Source: Nitrincola salilacus (GTDB lineage Bacteria; Pseudomonadota; Gammaproteobacteria; Pseudomonadales; Balneatricaceae). Taken from it: DNA of 64,000 nucleotides. The stretch is from positions 1,054,001 through 1,118,000 of the forward strand of contig NZ_CP176580.1 of the NCBI RefSeq assembly GCF_046271865.1, in the 5' to 3' direction. Shown here piece by piece: positions 58,870 to 64,000 of the stretch (the first letter of the stretch is position 1; each line of letters begins with the position of its first letter). The notes under the pieces are model-generated. The model ran no database searches. It was not told the origin of the DNA and saw nothing but the letters and a program-made list of their open reading frames with translations. Made by a program: the position numbers and the translations under genes.

Positions 58870-60330
58870 ATGAAACACTGGATACTGATCTTCACAGCTT
58901 TGCTGCTCGGGTGGTTGGGGGCGGTAGGTCAGATGTCAGCCGACACTGCCCCCAATCTTACTGATCCCAACCTTAGCGTCAATCACGAGTCGGGACAGCC
59001 GCATGTTGCGCGCTTGATCGTGCAGGGAGCGATCGGGCCTGCCGTTACGGATTATCTGCTGCGGGCGATGCAGGAAGCCGAGGAGCAGGGGGCCAGGGCG
59101 GTGGTGATTCAGATGGATACCCCGGGCGGGCTGGATGCTGCCACGCGCGATATCATCAAGGCTATTCTGGCCTCTCCCCTGCCTGTCATCACTTATGTTT
59201 ATCCTTCGGGTGGGCGTGCAGCCAGTGCCGGTACCTATATTCTCTATGCCAGCCATATAGCCGCGATGGCACCTGCGACCACGCTGGGCGCGGCAACACC
59301 GATTCAGATGGGCGGTGGTCAGGCTCCTGGACAGCCGCCCGGGCAGACACCTCCTGGCGCACCATCAGACCCTGACACTTCGGGTGATCGTGAGGATCGC
59401 TCCACAACACAGCAGCCTGCTACCGCCATGGAGCGCAAGATCATTAATGATGCTGTTGCCTTTATTCGTGGTCTGGCGGATCGTCATGATCGCAATGCCG
59501 ATTGGGCCGAGGCGGCTGTTCGGGAGGCGGTGAGTCTGACCGCGTCCGAGGCGCTGGAACAGCGGGTGGTGGATCTGGTGGCGATTGATCTGGCCGATCT
59601 GCTGCAGCAGGCGGATGGACGCGAGGTGCAGATGGAGAGAGGTCGGCTGGTTCTGGCGCTGAGTGATCTGCCGGTGGTGGCCTATGATCCTGACTGGCGC
59701 AACGAGATTCTGGCCTTTATCACCAACCCCCAGTTCGCCTATATTCTGCTCTTGATGGGGATCTATGGTCTGATTCTGGAGGGCTATAATCCAGGGGCGA
59801 TGCTGCCGGGGGTGGTCGGTGTGATCAGTCTGCTGTTGGCGCTCTATGCCTTGCAACTGCTACCGGTGAATTATGCCGGGCTGGCGTTGATTGTGGTGGG
59901 GTCGCTGCTCATTGTGGCTGAAGCGATGGTGCCGAGCTTCGGTATTCTCGGGATCGGTGGGGTCGTGGCGCTGGTGTTCGGATCGGTGATGCTGTTCGAT
60001 ACGGATGTACCGGGTCTGACGGTGCCGATTGAGTTGATTGCCACGATTGGTGCCGTCAGCGCTTTGCTGATGCTGGCGGTGGTGCTGGCGATCACCAAGA
60101 GTCTGCGTATCGCCAAAGTGGCTATCGAGCAGGCGATGGTTGGGCGGGTAGCGCGCGTGACCGATATCAGTGATGAGAAAATTGAAGTGAAAGTGGGTGG
60201 CGAGCTCTGGGCGGCAACATCGGATGAACCGTTGCAGCCGGGCCAGTGGGTGCAGATTGTTGCTCAGGAGGGGTTGCGTCTTAAGGTGAAGTTGACGGCT
60301 GCTCCTGAAAATACAGAGGAGGGTAGATAA
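58870..60330 (+). CDS. NfeD-family ClpP-class serine protease, membrane-bound
   Basis: A 486-aa NfeD1b-type protein. Signal/anchor at the start (WILIFTALLLGWLGAVG), then a ClpP-like protease domain with VIQMDTPGGLDAATRDI and the catalytic Ser in GRAASAGTYILYAS, a Pro/Gly-rich insertion around residue 155, four to five membrane helices, and a C-terminal OB-fold (GRVARVTDISDEKIEVKVGGELW). It overlaps the slipin gene by one base (TAATG). NfeD/stomatin pairs act in membrane protein quality control, with slipin as substrate in archaea. The start at 58870 is preferred over GTG 58846. Confidence 0.92.
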   Translation: MKHWILIFTALLLGWLGAVGQMSADTAPNLTDPNLSVNHESGQPHVARLIVQGAIGPAVTDYLLRAMQEAEEQGARAVVIQMDTPGGLDAATRDIIKAILASPLPVITYVYPSGGRAASAGTYILYASHIAAMAPATTLGAATPIQMGGGQAPGQPPGQTPPGAPSDPDTSGDREDRSTTQQPATAMERKIINDAVAFIRGLADRHDRNADWAEAAVREAVSLTASEALEQRVVDLVAIDLADLLQQADGREVQMERGRLVLALSDLPVVAYDPDWRNEILAFITNPQFAYILLLMGIYGLILEGYNPGAMLPGVVGVISLLLALYALQLLPVNYAGLALIVVGSLLIVAEAMVPSFGILGIGGVVALVFGSVMLFDTDVPGLTVPIELIATIGAVSALLMLAVVLAITKSLRIAKVAIEQAMVGRVARVTDISDEKIEVKVGGELWAATSDEPLQPGQWVQIVAQEGLRLKVKLTAAPENTEEGR

Positions 60331-61100
60331 TGATCACTTACACGATTGTTACGGTTCTGGTTCTGCTGTTGTTGATGCTGATCATCTATGCGATCAGAAT
60401 CCTGAGAGAGTACGAACGAGCGGTGGTATTTATTCTGGGACGGTTTCAATCCGTCAAGGGGCCGGGTCTGATCTTCATTATCCCCTTCATTCAGACCATG
60501 GAGCGGGTGGATCTGCGTACCGTCGTCATGGATGTGCCGACACAGGATGTGATCAGCCGCGATAATGTCTCCGTCAAGGTGAATGCGGTGGTCTATTTCC
60601 GGGTGATGGATCCGCAGCGTGCCATCATCAATGTTGAACACTATTTTGATGCCGTCAGCCAGTTGGCACAGACCACGCTGCGCTCAGTGTTGGGTAAGCA
60701 TGAGCTGGATGAGATGCTGTCGGAGCGGGATAAGCTGAATCTGGATATTCAGAAGATTCTGGATGAGCAGAGTGATGCCTGGGGGGTGAAGGTGTCTACT
60801 GTCGAGATCAAGCATATCGATCTGGATGAGAGCATGATCCGGGCTATCGCGCGCCAGGCTGAAGCCGAACGTCAGCGTCGTGCCAAGGTGATTCATGCCG
60901 AGGGTGAGTATCAGGCATCTCAGCGCCTGACTGATGCGGCTACGGTCCTGTCGCAGAACAGCAATGCTATGACGCTGCGCTATCTGCAAACGCTGATCGA
61001 TATTGCCGGTGAGAAGAATTCAACCATCGTCTTTCCTCTCCCGGTGGAACTGATCGGCTCTTTGATAAAGCAGATAAATGAAACGGGCAACAAGGCGTAG
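60330..61100 (+). CDS. Slipin / SPFH (stomatin-prohibitin) family membrane protein
   Basis: A 256-aa stomatin-like protein with one N-terminal membrane segment (VTVLVLLLLMLIIYAIRIL) and a Band 7 domain. Visible: EYERAVVFILGRFQSVKGPGL, MERVDLRTVVMDVPTQDVIS, and the coiled region EAERQRRAKVIHAEGEYQAS, all typical of slipin. It starts on the last base of the nfeD stop. It probably forms oligomeric membrane scaffolds with NfeD. Confidence 0.95.
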   Translation: MITYTIVTVLVLLLLMLIIYAIRILREYERAVVFILGRFQSVKGPGLIFIIPFIQTMERVDLRTVVMDVPTQDVISRDNVSVKVNAVVYFRVMDPQRAIINVEHYFDAVSQLAQTTLRSVLGKHELDEMLSERDKLNLDIQKILDEQSDAWGVKVSTVEIKHIDLDESMIRAIARQAEAERQRRAKVIHAEGEYQASQRLTDAATVLSQNSNAMTLRYLQTLIDIAGEKNSTIVFPLPVELIGSLIKQINETGNKA

Positions 61101-61221
61101 TCGTTTACCTTTCGTATCCGGTCCGCTTTAGCGATAATAGGGCGCATCTTTTATGCATCGTAGTTTTTGTACCCTGTTGTCGCTGTTCAGGCGATAGTTA
61201 ATTTCCGGAGTTCTGGGTTAA

Positions 61222-62100
61222 ATGAGAGTTCACTGGCACCGTCTGCGCGATCGGCTGGAGCAGCTGCGCGCCAACAAGCTGTTCGAAACCTTTATTATTT
61301 TCGTCATCATCTTCTCAGCACTGCTGGTCGGTGCCAAAACCTATGAAGAGAGCAGTCGCTTTGATCAGGTGATGGGCTGGTTGGATATTTCCGTTACGCT
61401 TTTCTTCCTGTTCGAACTATTGGTGAGAATGGCCGCGGAAAAACGCTTCCGTGACTTTTTCCGGAATGGCTGGAATCTGTTTGATACCCTGATCGTGGCC
61501 GCGAGTCTGATGCCGGTGGATGATTCGGAGATGGTGCTGATTGCACGATTGCTTCGGGTGTTCCGCGTGTTGCGTCTGGTATCGATGATACCGGAGCTTC
61601 GCATGTTGCTGACTGCGCTGGTCAAGTCGATCCCGCGCATGGGGTATGTCGCGTTGCTGATGTTTATCATCTTCTATATCTATGCAGCGGTCGGCAGTTT
61701 TCTGTTCCATGATGTGGACGAAAAACTCTGGGGTAATATTGCGTTGGCGATGCTGACGCTGTTTCAGGTGGCCACCTTCGAGAGCTGGGCGACTGCCGTG
61801 CTCTATCCCACCATGGAGCACTACCCATACAGCTGGATCTTCTTCCTGACGTTTATCTTCCTGAACGCCTTTATCTTCCTTAATATGATGATTGGTATTG
61901 TACTGGATGTGATGCAGAAGGAGAGCGCTCAAATGCAGCTCGACAGTGGCGAGGGTGAAGCTGCCGAGATCCACTGGATGCGTGAGCATATGCAGATGAT
62001 GAGTGATCAGCTTCAGCGCATTGAACAGCAGCTTGCCGACAGTAACAGGGAGCAGGTTCCTCAGGTGCAGCCGTCTGGTGAGGAGCGACAAAAGTCGTAG
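61222..62100 (+). CDS. Bacterial voltage-gated sodium channel (NaChBac/BacNav family)
   Basis: A 292-aa six-helix ion channel subunit that forms tetramers. Helix S4 carries four arginines at three-residue steps in RLLRVFRVLRLVSMIPELR. The pore loop LTLFQVATFESWATAV matches the BacNav filter (usually TLESWS), here with Phe for Leu. S6 is FLNAFIFLNMMIGIVLDVM, followed by a C-terminal coiled coil rich in Gln/Met and Glu that would hold the tetramer together. Likely conducts sodium on depolarisation and may affect motility or pH response. Single gene with GGAG 13 bases upstream. Confidence 0.9.
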   Translation: MRVHWHRLRDRLEQLRANKLFETFIIFVIIFSALLVGAKTYEESSRFDQVMGWLDISVTLFFLFELLVRMAAEKRFRDFFRNGWNLFDTLIVAASLMPVDDSEMVLIARLLRVFRVLRLVSMIPELRMLLTALVKSIPRMGYVALLMFIIFYIYAAVGSFLFHDVDEKLWGNIALAMLTLFQVATFESWATAVLYPTMEHYPYSWIFFLTFIFLNAFIFLNMMIGIVLDVMQKESAQMQLDSGEGEAAEIHWMREHMQMMSDQLQRIEQQLADSNREQVPQVQPSGEERQKS

Positions 62101-62255
62101 TTCGGTTATAACAATATGCAGATTGTTGATTAAACGATCATAATGGGCGACACTCAGCCCTTAATTTTTTGATGAGAAGCAGTCTTACCAGTGTCTGAAC
62201 CATTTCCTGAACAATCGACCGGTCGTGTTGCCGAGCCCTTCCTTGCAGGGCAGTC

Positions 62256-64000
62256 ATGAACAGTCTGACCCACCCTCTGCTGGCTGTCGCTGTCACCCTG
62301 TTGGTGATACTGATCCTGCTGAGGGTGCGAGTGACCCGGCCTCTGCGTCGGTTGGCAACGGAGGCGCAGGATATGCTCTCGACGGAGGTGCGGGAGCTGT
62401 CGGTCGGCAGTCATCATCGAGCCAGCGAGATTGGCAGTCTGGTGTACTCTTTCAATGCACTGGTCAAGCGGCTGATGTCCAATGAAGCCCGCTATCGTGA
62501 AATCCTTGAGAATGTCAGTGTGGTCGCCTGGGAAGCTGATCCCGAGCTGAACTTCACCTATGTCTCGTCTCATGCCGAACGCCTGCTGGGCTATCCGGTA
62601 GAAAAATGGTACGACAAACATTTCTGGGAATCCCAGGTCCATCCAGAGGATGTTGACCGCGCCGTGCGCCACTGCCTCACCGCTACTGCACAGGGGCTGG
62701 ATCATGAGTTCGAGTACCGCATGCTCACTCGGGATGGTCGTATTGTCTGGGTTCGGGATATCGTCAATCTGGTGTATCAGGGCGATGAGATGGTCGGGCT
62801 GCGTGGCATTCTTGTGGATATCACCGAGCGCAAGGAGGCCGAGCTACAGTTACAGAATCAGCTCAATTTTGAGGAGATGCTGGCGGACATCTCCCGCGAA
62901 TTTGTGATCGGTCAGCCGGGTGACCTGGATAGAACAATTCACAACATGCTCAGGCAATCCGGTGAGTTCTTTAAGGTGGATCGGGCCTATCTCTTTCAGC
63001 TTACGCCTGATGAAGCCTATGCTTCCAATACGCATGAATGGTGCTCATCAGATATTCAGCCCCAGATCGATCAGTTGCAGAAGTTGTCCACTGCAACGAT
63101 GCCTTGGTGGCTCAACAAAATAAAAAGTGGCGAGTGCCTGTTCATAGCCGACGTAGAGGAGATGCCGGCAGAGGCAAGGGTCGAACAGTTGTTGCTGCGC
63201 AGTCAGGGGGTCAAAAGTCTGTTGGCTGTTCCGGTTTTGTCGGGAGACAAGGTGACTGGTTTTTTCGGGTTTGATTCGGTGTGCGGATTTCGACACTGGA
63301 CAGATAAGGAGATCAGCCTGATGTATGTAATGGGAAGTACGCTCTCAGCGGCACTGGCCCAGCATCAGGTTCAGGCGAGTCTGCGGCATGAAGCCGCGAT
63401 CTTGAACAGTCTACTCAATTCGATTCCCGACATGGTCTCCTTCAAGAGTGTAGAGGGCGAGTATCTGGGGTGTAATTCGGAGTTTGCTCGCTTTGTAGGG
63501 CGCTCAAAGGAGGAGGTGGTTGGCAAGAGGGCTGAGGCGCTGTTTGATTCTGATACGGCTGATCTTTTCAGCAGCCATGACAAACTGGTGTTGGAGCACT
63601 CGGAACCACAACGTAATGAGCACTGGATGACCTACCCGAATGGCGAGCGGGTATTGTTCGATACACTGAAGGCTCCGATGAGGGGAGGGGGTGGTGAGAT
63701 CATCGGCCTGCTGGGGGTCAGCCGTAATATCACCGAGCGGCGCGAGTCCGAAGAGCAGATTCGCAATCTGGCATTCTTCGATACCCTGACTCATCTGCCT
63801 AATAGACGATTGCTGCTTGATCGCTTGCAGCATGCGATGCATAACAGCGCCCGCCAGGGGCAGCATGGATGTCTGCTGTTTATCGATCTGGATAATTTCA
63901 AGACTCTGAATGATACGCAAGGTCATGATGTTGGGGATCGGTTGCTGGTGTCGGTGGCTCAGCGGCTGAACCTGACTATCCGCGATATTGATACGGTGGC
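62256..64000 (+). CDS. HAMP/PAS/GAF/PAS/GGDEF diguanylate cyclase (3' end cut by window edge)
   Basis: A signalling enzyme likely to make cyclic di-GMP. The ATG at 62256 has AGGG six bases upstream and an in-frame stop lies further up. The 581 residues seen contain one membrane helix (PLLAVAVTLLVILILLRV), a HAMP-like region (RPLRRLATEAQDML), a PAS with YRMLTRDGRIVWVRDIV, a GAF (LLAVPVLSGDKVTGFFGFD), a second PAS (LNSIPDMVSFKSVEGEYLG), then the start of GGDEF: FFDTLTHLPNRRLLLDRL and FIDLDNFKTLNDTQGHDVGD. The active-site motif and any EAL domain lie beyond the edge. No periplasmic sensor precedes the HAMP. Confidence 0.9.
   Translation, partial: MNSLTHPLLAVAVTLLVILILLRVRVTRPLRRLATEAQDMLSTEVRELSVGSHHRASEIGSLVYSFNALVKRLMSNEARYREILENVSVVAWEADPELNFTYVSSHAERLLGYPVEKWYDKHFWESQVHPEDVDRAVRHCLTATAQGLDHEFEYRMLTRDGRIVWVRDIVNLVYQGDEMVGLRGILVDITERKEAELQLQNQLNFEEMLADISREFVIGQPGDLDRTIHNMLRQSGEFFKVDRAYLFQLTPDEAYASNTHEWCSSDIQPQIDQLQKLSTATMPWWLNKIKSGECLFIADVEEMPAEARVEQLLLRSQGVKSLLAVPVLSGDKVTGFFGFDSVCGFRHWTDKEISLMYVMGSTLSAALAQHQVQASLRHEAAILNSLLNSIPDMVSFKSVEGEYLGCNSEFARFVGRSKEEVVGKRAEALFDSDTADLFSSHDKLVLEHSEPQRNEHWMTYPNGERVLFDTLKAPMRGGGGEIIGLLGVSRNITERRESEEQIRNLAFFDTLTHLPNRRLLLDRLQHAMHNSARQGQHGCLLFIDLDNFKTLNDTQGHDVGDRLLVSVAQRLNLTIRDIDTV

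Overview
The window looks like the chromosome of a Gram-negative gammaproteobacterium, probably a marine Oceanospirillales-type organism. The evidence is the macromolecular-synthesis operon (rpsU, a yqeY-type gene, dnaG, rpoD, then a tRNA), its divergent tsaD/plsY/folB/folK neighbours, a type IV pilus block (pilDCB and pilSR-pilA), TAXI-type TRAP transport, FbpABC iron uptake and a bacterial voltage-gated sodium channel. The genus is an inference from gene content only.

Layout. 1-4257: a divergently placed SDR oxidoreductase (cut by the left edge), a TAXI TRAP transporter and an orphan PBP2-like protein. 4403-7040: an accessory patch with a complete IS256-family element (perfect 8-bp target duplication), an orphan VapB-like antitoxin and an Abi_2 defence gene, ending at tRNA-Ile2(CAU). 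7281-19850: housekeeping core (rpoD, dnaG, yqeY, rpsU, tsaD, plsY, folB, folK, folM, cca, glpE, apaH, msrA, rsmE). 19903-23882: fbpABC with a -35/-10 promoter, a Fur-box candidate and an intercistronic hairpin. 23898-31826: pilD-pilC-pilB facing pilS-pilR-pilA, with a sigma-54 promoter before pilA. 31887-34686: two AT-rich genes, a GT-C-type membrane protein and a polyprenyl-phosphate-type GT2, that look like a pilin glycosylation unit. 34703-46111: a long leftward surface-polysaccharide operon. Its order is consistent with a CDP-activated, C-methylated, aminated 6-deoxy sugar followed by methyl, acyl or ATP-grasp tailoring. 46291-56266: a second accessory region with an ISAs1 transposase remnant, two Rpn-family nucleases with tandem-repeat linkers, a beta-CASP nuclease, MntA/HepT and HigB/HigA toxin-antitoxin pairs, a membrane protein, a small heat-shock protein and an HDOD protein. 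56384-64000: chemoreceptor, NfeD plus slipin, sodium channel, and a PAS/GAF/GGDEF diguanylate cyclase cut by the right edge.

The most notable unannotated element is on the minus strand at about 52723-52881. It is a non-coding stretch in which every predicted hairpin shows GGA in its loop and which ends in a strong intrinsic terminator: the hallmark of a CsrB/RsmY/RsmZ-type sRNA that sequesters CsrA/RsmA. Next to it the hsp20 gene has a near-consensus sigma-32 promoter and a ROSE-like RNA-thermometer hairpin over its ribosome binding site. Tandem repeats with 12-, 15- or 16-bp units recur in cca, one rpn gene, upstream of the HDOD gene and upstream of the TRAP operon.

All calls come from reading the sequence. 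No database search, folding program or alignment was run.
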